Positions 7,843 through 16,599 of a stretch of 51,695 nucleotides of DNA are shown here, piece after piece. The stretch's first letter is position 1. Each line of letters begins with the position of its first letter. Under the pieces are notes generated by a model. That model did no database searches, had not been told where the DNA came from, and saw nothing but the letters and a program-made list of their open reading frames with translations. Source of the DNA: Candidatus Bathyarchaeia archaeon (GTDB lineage Archaea; Thermoproteota; Bathyarchaeia; Hecatellales; Hecatellaceae); NCBI GenBank assembly GCA_038883335.1, contig JAVZMI010000001.1, forward strand, positions 1 to 51,695, written 5' to 3'. Both the position numbers and the translations under genes were made by a program.

Positions 7843-9060
7843 CTAGAAGAGATCCACCTTGCCATCTAAGATCAGATCGGTTATAGTGGAGAGATTCTTG
7901 AACTCCTCCTCAACAATAGACTGCACATCAGCGTATGTGTTTTCGAGGCTGAATCCCTTCTCGGGCACCAGCTGTACATGAGTTATGAGCGGTTCAGTGA
8001 TCGGCTTCCCAATCTGACTCAAAATCTTTACGTATACCTCCTCTACAAACTTGACTTCGCGGCTGATCTTCTCAGCTATAAGCTTAGCGAGAACATTATA
8101 GATCTTACCTACATGGTTGACAGGATTCTTGCCGGCAGTCGCCTCTAAGCTCATCTGGCGGCAGGGCGTGATTAAACCGTTCATCCTATTGCCCCTGCCC
8201 GTATTTCCATCGTCCCCCCTCTCGGCGGATGTTCCAGTAACTGTTAGATAATATATTCCGGCCTGCAGGTTGTCGCCAACGTTGACATCGACCTCCACAT
8301 CATAGTTTGTCATCTTCGCCGCGAAGTCTTCTACCCGTCTCTTAACCTCCTCTTTAACACTGAGGTAGTGGCTTGCGTCCGGAGTGAGGGAGCTAATTAT
8401 GGCCGCGGATATTGTAAGCCGCAGATCTCTGCCTTTCCTGAGACCCATAACTTTTATGTCCTCCCCAACCTCCGGGAGTTCCCCCTTGAACTTCTCAGAG
8501 TTCAAGTATCTTTCCACGTTGAAGACTAGATTCTCGGTTTGGGTTAATGGTGCGAAGCCTACGCCAAATGAGGTATCGTTCGCCAAAGGTACACTTCGGC
8601 TTCTATCGAAGATTCTAACAAGGTCGACAGATCCCTCTCTTATTCTATGATCCACCACGACATGTTTCTCCACGTCTAGAAACCTAAAGTTTCGCTTGAA
8701 AAACTCTTTCATAGCGTTAGTGGTCAAATTACCCATCGGAACCTTCACAGTGTTAGTGCCCACCGATACCTGAGTTACAGCTCTACCAGCAACTACAACA
8801 TAGATAGGCTCCTCAACTTCACCTCCCCCAAACCTCGGGGAAGCTCGCCCCCCTACAACAAGCCCCTTGTCTACATTATGGTGGAGGATGTATCCTAGAT
8901 TCTCCCTGTAAAACTTGCATAATTCCCTGCTGACACTCTCAGAGACTGCGTCAGCGATATAATCAGGGTGTCCCCTACCTTTCCTCTCAACTATCTCAAC
9001 ACCCTGTCTCTTCACAGGTTTAGTCTCAAGCTTCTCTACTATAAATCCACCCAGAAGCAT
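7843..9060 (-). CDS. mat: S-adenosylmethionine synthetase, archaeal type
   Basis: Makes S-adenosylmethionine from methionine and ATP. The 405-residue sequence is the archaeal MAT family (COG1812), not bacterial Met[24 protein letters not shown] at about residues 25-47, the glycine-rich [13 protein letters not shown], the conserved [14 protein letters not shown], and the signature [17 protein letters not shown] with [25 protein letters not shown]. It is the last gene of the minus-strand run nucS - methyltransferase - SmAP - mat, 19 bases after the SmAP stop. The window holds several SAM users (three methyltransferases, Elp3) and the salvage enzyme MtnP. Confidence 0.95.
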   Translation of the reverse strand: MLLGGFIVEKLETKPVKRQGVEIVERKGRGHPDYIADAVSESVSRELCKFYRENLGYILHHNVDKGLVVGGRASPRFGGGEVEEPIYVVVAGRAVTQVSVGTNTVKVPMGNLTTNAMKEFFKRNFRFLDVEKHVVVDHRIREGSVDLVRIFDRSRSVPLANDTSFGVGFAPLTQTENLVFNVERYLNSEKFKGELPEVGEDIKVMGLRKGRDLRLTISAAIISSLTPDASHYLSVKEEVKRRVEDFAAKMTNYDVEVDVNVGDNLQAGIYYLTVTGTSAERGDDGNTGRGNRMNGLITPCRQMSLEATAGKNPVNHVGKIYNVLAKLIAEKISREVKFVEEVYVKILSQIGKPITEPLITHVQLVPEKGFSLENTYADVQSIVEEEFKNLSTITDLILDGKVDLF

Positions 9061-9079
9061 TCCCCCGAGAGACTAGGAG

Positions 9080-9319
9080 TTAGATCTGGCTGGCGTCGAT
9101 GCAGACATAAATTATATTGTTCCCTCTGATGAAGATATTACCATACTCCGCGACAGGTTCGCCGAGGTTGTACTCCGTTGCAGCATGGAGGATCAAGTTC
9201 ATGAAATTGTCGCATTGAGCCAGTCTTCCCCTATATTCTAATTCGTTTTTAAGTTTGACCATCACATAGTTGTTCAAGCTTTTATTCAAAAGGACTAAAG
9301 GCCTTTTCACCGCTTCCAA
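9080..9319 (-). CDS. Small Sm-like archaeal protein (SmAP/Lsm)
   Basis: 79-residue single-domain Lsm protein. The Sm1 motif runs through YVMVKLKNELEYRGRLAQCDNFMNLIL (residues 18-44), and Sm2 is the IFIRGNNIIYV segment near the C terminus, where the RGN triplet binds uridine in the Sm ring. It probably forms a hepta- or hexameric RNA-binding ring. It sits between a methyltransferase and the SAM synthetase in one minus-strand run. Confidence 0.92.
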   Translation of the reverse strand: MEAVKRPLVLLNKSLNNYVMVKLKNELEYRGRLAQCDNFMNLILHAATEYNLGEPVAEYGNIFIRGNNIIYVCIDASQI

Positions 9320-9388
9320 TATTGGATCAACCTTTCCCAGTCTGCACTATGAGCTTACCTCTATTCATATAAACGTTTGCGTGTAGAT

Positions 9389-9946
9389 TTAACTTTTGCA
9401 GACCGCTATGAAATCTTTTAATTCCTCTCTATCAATCAGCTTAACGAGTTTCAGGTTAGAAGACCTGAGTAAAATTTCCAAGATGCTTGGGCTATTAGTA
9501 CTCCTCAAACTTGAAACTACAAGCTGGGCTCCTCTCCTAAGAACTCTGGTGAACTCTTTTAATGTGTTTGAGGGTTCAGGTAGGCTATCTATTAAGGTAA
9601 AGGCGACCCCCATATCAAGAGTGCCGTCTGAGAAGGGCATATAATCGGTGTCACCGCAAACGAAGAACACTTTGTTACGGTCATGAAACTTGGCATGTGC
9701 TATCTTCAATCGCTCAATCGAGATGTCTACTCCGAAGATCTCTAAACCAATATCGCCTAAGTATTCCACGAAGAGCCCGGTGCCGCACCCTGCATCCAGT
9801 ATAGTTCTTACGCCTGCAAAGTTGAGATATTTCACAGCCTCAGAGTATTTTGCATTCTGCTCTTCTGCGTGCATCTCGTCATAGAGCCCGGCTGTAGAGT
9901 CGCTAATCTCTCTGATCTCCCTTTTTTTGGCCCACGCTTCAGTCAA
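9389..9946 (-). CDS. Class I SAM-dependent methyltransferase
   Basis: 185-residue methyltransferase; substrate unknown. SAM motif I is ILDAGCGTGLFVEYL near residues 50-64, followed by an acidic strand end (IFGVDIS), a motif II-like CGDTDYMPF segment and a motif III-like LDMGVAFTLIDSLPE. The N terminus carries a short leader (STAGLYDEMHAEEQ) with the tyrosine-aspartate pattern common in Methyltransf_11 enzymes. It lies 25 bases after nucS and about 70 bases before the SmAP gene on the same strand, which suggests co-transcription but does not reveal the target. Confidence 0.8.
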   Translation of the reverse strand: MTEAWAKKREIREISDSTAGLYDEMHAEEQNAKYSEAVKYLNFAGVRTILDAGCGTGLFVEYLGDIGLEIFGVDISIERLKIAHAKFHDRNKVFFVCGDTDYMPFSDGTLDMGVAFTLIDSLPEPSNTLKEFTRVLRRGAQLVVSSLRSTNSPSILEILLRSSNLKLVKLIDREELKDFIAVCKS

Positions 9947-9971
9947 GGTTGGCGTCTATTATTGGAAGGTT

Positions 9972-10778
9972 TTAATCCTTCCCTATAAAGTCGTCAATCT
10001 TCCTAGCCTTAGACAACCTAAGAATCTCATAACACCTGTGAAGTGAGATCTCTCTATATTCTAGACCGAGTCGCTCCAATAGAAGTTGCGCTTCTTTACT
10101 TAGACCTGGAGCGGCTATTATACCTCGAACAGGCCTGTTCATTCTTTCCCGGATCGCCTCCATGTAACGCCCAAGCTGTAAGACTGCTTCCTTCCCAGCC
10201 GGAACCCTCTTCAACTCAACCACGACGAAGTTCTTCTGGCGGTCTTCTCCAAATATGTCGACGAAGCCTGACTCTCCAAGACTCTTCTCCTCAGAGAGTG
10301 GACTAAAGCCTTCTTCGATAATGCTAGGCTCATGGAGGATCGCCCTCTTCGCGTCCAGCTCGGAGACATGAAGCGAGAACTCTCCCTCATCAGTTAGAGT
10401 CGAAACAACTACAAGGTATACTCTATCGAAGAAAACTTCAATAACCTCCCTAGGCTGAAGCCTCGTAGCCCGCAGCTTAAGTTCCCTCTCGGGAGTTACT
10501 CCCGCCTGTAGTATGCAACCTGGGGGTTGCCAGTTTACTGGCTCATAGCCCCACGGCCTGTGTACAAGGAGTGAGCCATCTGCTTTGACCACTAGGATAC
10601 GGTCTCCCCAGTTTAACGTAGACGAGGCTCTGCCTTCATAATTAGCTCTGCAATGTCCTATAACGAGAGTTACTAGGTGCCTCGGAAAGGCGTCCTGTAG
10701 AAGTGAAGCAGCCTCTGCTGTGGAAGGATTTTTGACTAGGTGTACGGGTTCTAAACTTCGCGACAAGGTGACCATCAA
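9972..10778 (-). CDS. nucS: Endonuclease NucS/EndoMS
   Basis: 268-residue NucS (DUF91). In archaea and actinobacteria these enzymes cut branched DNA or make double-strand breaks at mismatches. The N-terminal beta-rich DNA-binding domain is recognisable by LNWGDRILVVKADGSLLVHRPWGYEPVNWQPPG. The C-terminal RecB-like nuclease domain has the catalytic series GFVDIFGED (Asp) and VVVELKR (Glu-x-Lys), followed by the conserved AVLQLGRYME. First gene of a minus-strand run and divergent from radA across a 234-base gap, so repair genes face each other here. The first two codons are Met-Met; either could start translation. Confidence 0.93.
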   Translation of the reverse strand: MMVTLSRSLEPVHLVKNPSTAEAASLLQDAFPRHLVTLVIGHCRANYEGRASSTLNWGDRILVVKADGSLLVHRPWGYEPVNWQPPGCILQAGVTPERELKLRATRLQPREVIEVFFDRVYLVVVSTLTDEGEFSLHVSELDAKRAILHEPSIIEEGFSPLSEEKSLGESGFVDIFGEDRQKNFVVVELKRVPAGKEAVLQLGRYMEAIRERMNRPVRGIIAAPGLSKEAQLLLERLGLEYREISLHRCYEILRLSKARKIDDFIGKD

Positions 10779-11012
10779 TTCGCTATAGAATGAAGACTTT
10801 GTGCTTAATCATAATTTACTTACCATAGCCAAACGTCCAACTCCGCAGGGGATGATCAAACTTCACGCCCTTTCTAACTCTAGTGGAGCATGTTAATTAA
10901 TGTAACTAGCGAGGCTGTAAGATCTGGTATCTCCATGAACCGCCCACTATACAGGTTTTGCGCGACGCTCTCAAATAGCTTTACTTACCTCTAAATTTTA
11001 AATAGCAGCAAT
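10779..11012. promoter_or_regulatory. Divergent nucS/radA intergenic region
   Basis: 234 bases without a gene between two divergent repair genes. On the plus strand an A/T-rich box (AAATTTTAAAT, about 10994-11004) lies only about 10-18 bases before the radA ATG. That is too close for a TATA box to place the transcript start upstream of that ATG. No tRNA or long hairpin was seen. Confidence 0.4.
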
Positions 11013-12056
11013 ATGTACTTCTCCCAGTTTAGAAAAGCGAGAGTTGCTTCGTTGAGTAGCGATGAAGAGCTTCCCCAAGGTTCGAAGGTAATTTACAGGG
11101 ACATATATGAACTCCCCGGAGTGGGCCCAGCGACAGCCGACAAACTTAGAAAGCTGGGTTACACGACTGTGGAATCCCTTGCGACAGCCAGCCTAAAAGA
11201 GTTAACTCAAGTCTTAGGCGACAAGTCTGCGTACTCCATTGTAACGGAGGCTAGGAAATGCCTAATCTCGGCGCCCTTCCTAAGAGCCGACGAGTATCTG
11301 AAGATGCGCTCGATAGTTGAGAAGCTGAGTACCGGCAGCCGAGCCCTCGACGCTCTAATTGGGGGAGGTATGGAGACCCAGTCTATAACTGAGATCTATG
11401 GGGAGTTTGGGACTGGTAAATCTCAGATCTGCCACCAGTTATGTGTCAACATTCAACTCCCCCGTGAACGTGGGGGGCTTGAGGGTGGGGCTCTTTACAT
11501 AGATAGTGAGAATACCTTCAGGCCTGAACGGATCGTCCAGATATCCGAACGGATGGGCCTCAACCCAGATAAAGTTCTAAGTAATATTATATACGCCGAA
11601 GCCCTGACCACGGATCATCAAGCCTATCTACTGGATAACGCTGATGCGAAGCTAAAAGAACATAATATCCGTTTGATAATCCTAGACTCTCTCATAGCAC
11701 ATTTTAGGAGCGAGTATATTGGTAGGGAGAGCTTGGCTGAACGACAACAGAGGCTGGATAAACATCTCCACCGCCTAGTCAGATTAACAAGGGCTTTTAA
11801 CGCAGTGGGGGTAGTTACGAACCAGGTTATGGCGAGGCCCGATGCTTTCCTGTCTGATGTAGTTAGCCCCGCGGGTGGGCACATCTTAGCCCACACCAGT
11901 CACACCAGGATCTTCCTTAGGAAGGCTTCGACTCCGCGAGTTAGAATTGCTAGGCTCGTGGTGAGTCCATCCCTACCGGAAGGTGAGGAATGTTTATTCA
12001 AGATAACGGAGAACGGCATAGAGGATGTTCCAAGCGAAGAGAAGGTTAGGCGGTGA
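11013..12056 (+). CDS. radA: DNA repair and recombination protein RadA
   Basis: Archaeal RecA/Rad51-family recombinase that forms filaments on single-stranded DNA and drives strand exchange. Residues about 30-85 are the helix-hairpin-helix N domain (LPGVGPATADKLRKLGYTTVESLA). The ATPase core has Walker A GEFGTGKS at residues 130-137, Walker B around LIILDSLIAHF, and the L2 region with TNQVMARPD. The usual archaeal GSGKT is GTGKS here. The N-terminal 13 or so residues are weakly supported: the A/T-rich promoter box is too near the ATG, and TTG at 11052 (LSSDEELP) is an alternative start. It is followed 6 bases later by a small conserved gene. Confidence 0.95.
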   Translation: MYFSQFRKARVASLSSDEELPQGSKVIYRDIYELPGVGPATADKLRKLGYTTVESLATASLKELTQVLGDKSAYSIVTEARKCLISAPFLRADEYLKMRSIVEKLSTGSRALDALIGGGMETQSITEIYGEFGTGKSQICHQLCVNIQLPRERGGLEGGALYIDSENTFRPERIVQISERMGLNPDKVLSNIIYAEALTTDHQAYLLDNADAKLKEHNIRLIILDSLIAHFRSEYIGRESLAERQQRLDKHLHRLVRLTRAFNAVGVVTNQVMARPDAFLSDVVSPAGGHILAHTSHTRIFLRKASTPRVRIARLVVSPSLPEGEECLFKITENGIEDVPSEEKVRR

Positions 12057-12062
12057 GTTCAG

Positions 12063-12470
12063 TTGCGAATCTCGCAGCTCCTTGTAACAAGGTTTTTTCA
12101 ATTGACCTTCAATAGGGATTTCGCCGCGGCAGAACGCATCCTCTATAAACTTAAGGAGAACCCTCCTGGATCTATGTGGTTCAAAGGTTACATCACAGCT
12201 TTGGAAGGTGTTTTGTTGGCATATAGGGGAAGGAATGACCGTTACGCTTTTATCAACAGGCTAGAGACCGACAAGGAGAACATAGCCAGGCTTCAAAGAG
12301 AATTCCAGGACAAAGCTAGAGACCTTCTCTTCTCTGAGTTTGATCGCGGCTTCTTCTCCGCGTGGTTTGATCTGATGGGATTTATAGGTCGAAATGGGCT
12401 TCAAAATATGCAGGGAGATAGGGCAGAGAGGGGGCTCTCAGTTCAGGAAACTGATTCGTCAACTACTTAA
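12063..12470 (+). CDS. Uncharacterised small protein, radA-linked
   Basis: 135-residue protein I cannot assign to a named family. It is predicted mostly helical: residues 1-35 contain two helices (RISQLLVTRFFQLTF, AAAERILYKLKEN), the centre has the WFKGYITALEGVLLAYRG helix, and the C-terminal 25 residues look disordered and polar. The pattern resembles a TPR-like helical repeat, but no repeat is proven. TTG start, 6 bases after the radA stop, so it is almost certainly co-transcribed with radA and may act in recombination. Its 3' end overlaps the convergent EMC6-like gene by 4 bases. Confidence 0.7.
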   Translation: MRISQLLVTRFFQLTFNRDFAAAERILYKLKENPPGSMWFKGYITALEGVLLAYRGRNDRYAFINRLETDKENIARLQREFQDKARDLLFSEFDRGFFSAWFDLMGFIGRNGLQNMQGDRAERGLSVQETDSSTT

Positions 12471-12808
12471 CGCGGTAGAATTGTGATAGTCAGCACCCAG
12501 ACCATGAACCAGCATATAAAGTAGGGGGCGAGTCCAGCTATTACAATGTCACTTCGCTTCGGTAGGCTGTCAGGCGTTATACCTAGAAGGTATCTCGCCG
12601 CAAAATAGGTTGCAGTATAGACCAATATAGCCATGATTGCGGGTATGAAGGCTGTGGATGTTGTGGCTATTCGGGTGAAGCTCATCACGCCGCTTATGAC
12701 TCCCATTATAATCGCTAAGGAAAACCTGAGCCACCAAAGTCTCTCCACGGGCTTCAATCTATTTAACCTCGGGGTGTGTTGAGTGGTTGAAAGAGTCTCT
12801 AACTGCAT
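12467..12808 (-). CDS. Small three-helix membrane protein, EMC6-like
   Basis: Up to 113 residues with three hydrophobic segments: about 29-45, 52-72 and 88-110. The layout R-x-S-x2-A-x3-G-x2-S-G in helix 1 (LRFSLAIIMGVISG), a basic cytosolic loop (LPKRSDI), then GLAPYFICWFMVWVL in helix 3 recalls EMC6/Rab5-interacting proteins, an insertase-complex subunit with archaeal relatives. This is pattern recognition, not proof. The ATG start would overlap the divergent rqcH start by 22 bases. In-frame TTG or GTG codons inside RLKPVERL would shorten the N terminus by about 17-20 residues and keep all membrane segments, and are more likely starts. Confidence 0.6.
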   Translation of the reverse strand: MQLETLSTTQHTPRLNRLKPVERLWWLRFSLAIIMGVISGVMSFTRIATTSTAFIPAIMAILVYTATYFAARYLLGITPDSLPKRSDIVIAGLAPYFICWFMVWVLTITILPR

Positions 12809-14793
12809 TTGATATAGTTGTACTTTCCAGGGAGCTAGACAGCGAACTCTCTGGTTATTATATTGACAACATATATCAAGTTAATCCTTCGACATTGGTG
12901 TTGAAGCTGAACAAGCCGGGAGACACTACAAAACAGCTTGTTCTCAGGTCGGGTAGATGCGCCTACACCACAAAGTACGAGTTGGAGAAGCCTAAAACCC
13001 CCTCTGTCTTCTGTTCAGCCCTCCGTAAATACCTCACTAACAGCAAAATTCAGAATATAGGACAACACGACTTTGAAAGGTTAATCTACATTACAGCCTC
13101 TAAGCCCAATCAAACCTACCGGTTGATTGTCGAACTTTTCAGTAAAGGGAACATAATACTCTTAGGGTCTGAAGATGAGATTCTACATGCATTAAGCTAT
13201 AGAAAGCAGAAGGATAGAGTGATCCTCAGGCGTGAGCGGTTTATATATCCTAACCCCAGCGGCTTAGACCCGCGCAGTTTACAATTGAAGGATCTAGCAA
13301 GGATTAGGGAGATTAAGGGGTCGGTCATCAGAGCGCTCACGCGGTTACTTGCAATCGGCGGTCTCTATGCAGAGGAGTTTGTGCTCTCAGCTGGCATTGA
13401 CAAGAACGCCGAGTGCGATCGCCTTACAGATGCAGAGCTTAACCGTCTCTATGAAGCGATCTCGAAGACGGTGGAGAAGTTAGATCATCCCGAACCCTGC
13501 ATCGTCTTCAACGAGGCTGGGGAAACATTAGACGTAACACCCTTCCCACTCCAGTTCTATTCAGCTCTCTCCGTGAAACGTTTCACTTCTCTAAACGAAG
13601 CATTAGACGAGTATTTTACTCGTCTCGCTTTCGAGGGCGAAGTTAGGAGACGTGTGAGTGACTATGAAGTTAAGATCGCAGAGCAGCAACGTATACTCAT
13701 GGAACAAACCTCAAAACTAACCGAGTTGAAGGGCGAGGCAGAGATCTGTAGGCGTATAGGTGAGTATATTCACAGTCAATCATATGAGCTCCAAAATCTC
13801 ATCGACTGGGTAAACCGTCAAAGGCAGACTGGAAAGAGCTGGTCACAGATAGAAGAAGAGGCAAAGAAGGATGAGCACATCTCCTCCGCCCTCATAAGTA
13901 TAGATCAAGCGAAGAAAAGTTTGAAAGTGAAATCCGAAGCTGGTGATTTTCACCTCGAGTTGGATAAGTCAATCTATGAGAATGCTTCAGCATACTACCA
14001 GCGGTCCAAACAGTTGCAGGAAAAGATCAAGTCTGTGGAGGCAGCCATTGGGGAGACCAAGAGGAGAATAGAGGGCATCAGAGCGGAGGTCCCCAAAGAG
14101 TTGGAAACTCTTGAGCGCCCCCAGCAGCTTCCTGAGAAGAAGTGGTATGAAAAATACCGCTTCTTCACCTCGTCCGAAGGCTTTTTGGTAGTCTGCGGCA
14201 GAGACGCCTCGTCTAACGAGGCACTTATTAGGAGATACGTTGAAGAAGGTGATTTGGTGCTCCATGCTGATTTGCCTGGTTCACCCTTCGCGGTAATCAA
14301 GACTGGTGGACGAGCGCCTTCCGAAGTAACTATAGCGGAAGCTGCTCAGTTCACCGTCTCTTACAGTAGAGCTTGGCGTGAAGGTCTAGGCTCAGCCGAC
14401 GCATACTGGGTTAAAGCGAGCCAAGTGAGCAAGAAAGCTCCTTCAGGAGAGTACCTTTCAAAAGGAGCCTTTATGATCTATGGTCCACGTAACTACCTTC
14501 ATGGGCTTCCTCTAATGTTGGCCATTGGTGTCAAAGTGGACGGGAAACCTGAAATAGTAAGCGGCCCTCTCACAGCTGTAAGGGCTATCACTCAGAGCTA
14601 TATTGGAATTATGCCAGGCGACCTCTCAGCAAAAGAGTTGGCCTCGCATATAAGGGCAAAACTGGTCTCAAAGCTTCCTAGGGAGCTGGGCATTAAAGTT
14701 GCGAAGCTACCTTTGGAGAGTTTCATCGCATTGATACCATTCGGTAAGGCACAGCTATCCCCAGATTTAGAGTCGAAGAGAAAGATAAAATAG
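12787..14793 (+). CDS. rqcH: Rqc2/NEMF-like ribosome rescue protein (NFACT family)
   Basis: 668-residue NFACT protein, archaeal relative of eukaryotic Rqc2/NEMF and bacterial RqcH, which bind peptidyl-tRNA on split large ribosomal subunits and add C-terminal tails. Domains in order: NFACT-N (residues 1-200, opening LTAFDIVVLSRELDSELSGYYIDNIYQV), helix-hairpin-helix region (about 200-270), a long coiled-coil arm (about 280-440 with QQLPEKKWYEKYRFF closing it), then NFACT-R (about 455-600, GRDASSNEALIRRYVEEGDLVLHADLPGSPFAVI). TTG start overlapping the longest form of the divergent membrane protein. Position 34 bases upstream of the CBS gene suggests a shared transcript. Confidence 0.92.
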   Translation: MKESLTAFDIVVLSRELDSELSGYYIDNIYQVNPSTLVLKLNKPGDTTKQLVLRSGRCAYTTKYELEKPKTPSVFCSALRKYLTNSKIQNIGQHDFERLIYITASKPNQTYRLIVELFSKGNIILLGSEDEILHALSYRKQKDRVILRRERFIYPNPSGLDPRSLQLKDLARIREIKGSVIRALTRLLAIGGLYAEEFVLSAGIDKNAECDRLTDAELNRLYEAISKTVEKLDHPEPCIVFNEAGETLDVTPFPLQFYSALSVKRFTSLNEALDEYFTRLAFEGEVRRRVSDYEVKIAEQQRILMEQTSKLTELKGEAEICRRIGEYIHSQSYELQNLIDWVNRQRQTGKSWSQIEEEAKKDEHISSALISIDQAKKSLKVKSEAGDFHLELDKSIYENASAYYQRSKQLQEKIKSVEAAIGETKRRIEGIRAEVPKELETLERPQQLPEKKWYEKYRFFTSSEGFLVVCGRDASSNEALIRRYVEEGDLVLHADLPGSPFAVIKTGGRAPSEVTIAEAAQFTVSYSRAWREGLGSADAYWVKASQVSKKAPSGEYLSKGAFMIYGPRNYLHGLPLMLAIGVKVDGKPEIVSGPLTAVRAITQSYIGIMPGDLSAKELASHIRAKLVSKLPRELGIKVAKLPLESFIALIPFGKAQLSPDLESKRKIK

Positions 14794-14826
14794 TGGCGCA
14801 AATAGAAGTTCCATCATAGTGTATAG

Positions 14827-15417
14827 GTGAGTTTGGCGATGGCTGCAAATCCGTTTGTAAAAGTTAGGGAGGCTATGAGCTCCCCAGTAGTAACTGCAGG
14901 CAAGGATGAGAAGATTGGACAGATAGCTAAGCTAATGGAGAAGCATAACATAGGTTGCGTCGTAATCCTGGACTCGGAAAAGAAGCCTGTAGGCGTAATT
15001 ACGGATAGGGACATCGTGATTCGTGTATTCGCTAAGGGTACCGCGCCCTCAAAACTGAGGGCGGCAGATATAATGTCCTCACCTATTGCAACAATTTCGT
15101 CAGATAAAGGGATAGATGAGGCAGCACGAATTATGAATAAGTTGGGGTTGAGGCGGCTGGTTGTCATGGATGGAGCTAAACTCATAGGCATAATCTCAAG
15201 CAGGGACATCCTGAGGGTAACACCAGCTCTAGTAGAGATAATTACTGAAAAGGCTAGGTTGGGCATGAAGGTGACGTCGCCAAAGACGTCAACCACTCTC
15301 ATTGGTTACTGCGAGATTTGCGGCCAATGGTCGGAGGTGCTTAGGGAAGTTGAGGGGAAGCTCGCTTGTGATGACTGTGCAACGGAATTGGCGAGCATGG
15401 AAGAGCACTCAAGCTAA
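14827..15417 (+). CDS. CBS-domain pair protein with C-terminal zinc ribbon
   Basis: 196-residue soluble protein. Two CBS domains occupy residues about 10-70 (VREAMSSPVVTAGKDEKIGQIAKLMEKHNIGCVVIL) and 75-135 (ADIMSSPIATISSDKGIDEAARIMNKLGLRRLVVM); tandem CBS modules bind adenosine nucleotides or SAM. The tail has CEICGQWSEVLREVEGKLACDDC (Cx2C...Cx2C), a zinc ribbon. The combination suggests a nucleotide-sensing protein that touches nucleic acid or another protein; the partner is unknown. It lies 33 bases downstream of rqcH and upstream of the B3/4 gene on the same strand. Confidence 0.85.
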   Translation: MSLAMAANPFVKVREAMSSPVVTAGKDEKIGQIAKLMEKHNIGCVVILDSEKKPVGVITDRDIVIRVFAKGTAPSKLRAADIMSSPIATISSDKGIDEAARIMNKLGLRRLVVMDGAKLIGIISSRDILRVTPALVEIITEKARLGMKVTSPKTSTTLIGYCEICGQWSEVLREVEGKLACDDCATELASMEEHSS

Positions 15418-15492
15418 ACCATAGGTCACATTCAACTTTTCCATGCATGAATACGCTCAAACTTACCCGTACCGAACAGCCAGGGGATATCT

Positions 15493-16158
15493 GTGAGTTT
15501 AGTTACGGAGCCTAGACTTAGAAATCACTTCCCAGACTTGGAAGTACTCTCGATTCCCATCAACGGGGTTGTTGTCACCAGCAGGGACGAGGCATTGGAG
15601 GAGTTTAAACGGAAAGTTGAGGACTATGTGCGGGGGCATTATACACTCGAGGCGTTGAAAGACATCCGGTGCTTCCGCCTATACCGCGACTTCTTCTGGG
15701 GGATTGGTATCGACCCCACAAAGATCCGCCCGGCTGCAGAGGCGTTAATCCGTAGGATTCTCGGAGGTAGGCATCTTCCGACAATAAACAACCTCGTTGA
15801 CTCCTACAACTTAGCCTCAGTCAAGACATGTATCGCCATGGCGGCTTTCGACTCAGACCGCTTAAAGGGTCGCCTTACATTGCGGTTCGCGGCCAATGGT
15901 GAGGAGTTTTTAGGTATAGCCATGGACCACCCTTTGTACACAAAGGGTGGCGAAGTAGTCATAGCCGACGAGGAGAGGTTAATCTCCATATACCCATACA
16001 GGGATGGAGAGTACTCGAAGGTAACTACCAAGACTAGGAATGTGCTCGTGATCGTCTGCGGGGTTCCCGGCATAGGCGAAGAGGATCTTCAAGAAGCCGC
16101 CGATACGGTAACCCAGTATATAACTCGCTACTGCGGCGTAGTAGGGTCTAACCTTTAA
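15493..16158 (+). CDS. B3/4 tRNA-binding domain protein
   Basis: 221-residue stand-alone B3/B4 domain (COG3382), the module found in the beta subunit of phenylalanyl-tRNA synthetase, where it takes part in editing. Diagnostic segments are RCFRLYRDFFWGIGIDPTKIRPAAEALIRRIL (residues about 60-91), LPTINNLVDSYNLASVKT and the closing DTVTQYITRYCGV. Free-standing members may edit mischarged tRNA in trans, but this has not been shown for this type. GTG start, 75 bases after the CBS gene, and 13 bases before the next small gene. Confidence 0.85.
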   Translation: MSLVTEPRLRNHFPDLEVLSIPINGVVVTSRDEALEEFKRKVEDYVRGHYTLEALKDIRCFRLYRDFFWGIGIDPTKIRPAAEALIRRILGGRHLPTINNLVDSYNLASVKTCIAMAAFDSDRLKGRLTLRFAANGEEFLGIAMDHPLYTKGGEVVIADEERLISIYPYRDGEYSKVTTKTRNVLVIVCGVPGIGEEDLQEAADTVTQYITRYCGVVGSNL

Positions 16159-16171
16159 CAGTTAATTATAA

Positions 16172-16426
16172 ATGTATTCGTCTTCTCTGTACCTCAAAAA
16201 TGTCAAGGCAGGTGTTCCTGTGAAGTTTTATGTATACCGTACCAGCACAGGCCGCCTAGGCGGAATGGATTTAAACATTAAAAGCTTGGAGGAATTGACT
16301 TCATTCATGGAGTCGATCAGGTGTGATGTAATGATCATCCGCCCGATCCGTGAAGGCGACCTCTGGGAGCTTAGAATATACGACGAGTATGAAGAGGCCC
16401 AGGGTGAGGTTGCACAAGCCGTTTAG
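16172..16426 (+). CDS. Uncharacterised 84-residue protein
   Basis: Small protein I do not recognise. It has an alternating beta-rich N terminus (SLYLKNVKAGVPVKFYVYRTST), a helix (LEELTSFMESIR) and a strand pair (CDVMIIRPIREGDLWELRIYDEY): a beta-alpha-beta pattern. The tail is acidic. It follows the B3/4 gene by 13 bases on the same strand and ends the rqcH-to-here run. Codon use resembles its neighbours, so it is probably a real gene; function unknown. Confidence 0.65.
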   Translation: MYSSSLYLKNVKAGVPVKFYVYRTSTGRLGGMDLNIKSLEELTSFMESIRCDVMIIRPIREGDLWELRIYDEYEEAQGEVAQAV

Positions 16427-16599
16427 GGTCTCATAGCTATCAGGTTAGTGGTAGCATCCCAGACTACTACATATTTCATTGGCTGCATGTTTGAGACTTT
16501 GAGGTTAGTTCAATCCTCAAGGTGGCGGCGTAACCTACTAGCGAAACCTTTTATTAAATCAACATGGCTTAAAGAGGCTTCACTTGGAGGAGGATCGGA

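Noticed and set aside
7843-9060. Search for a SAM-responsive riboswitch or leader upstream of the SAM synthetase.
   Set aside because: Only 19 bases separate it from the SmAP gene and the upstream genes run continuously, so there is no room for a leader element.
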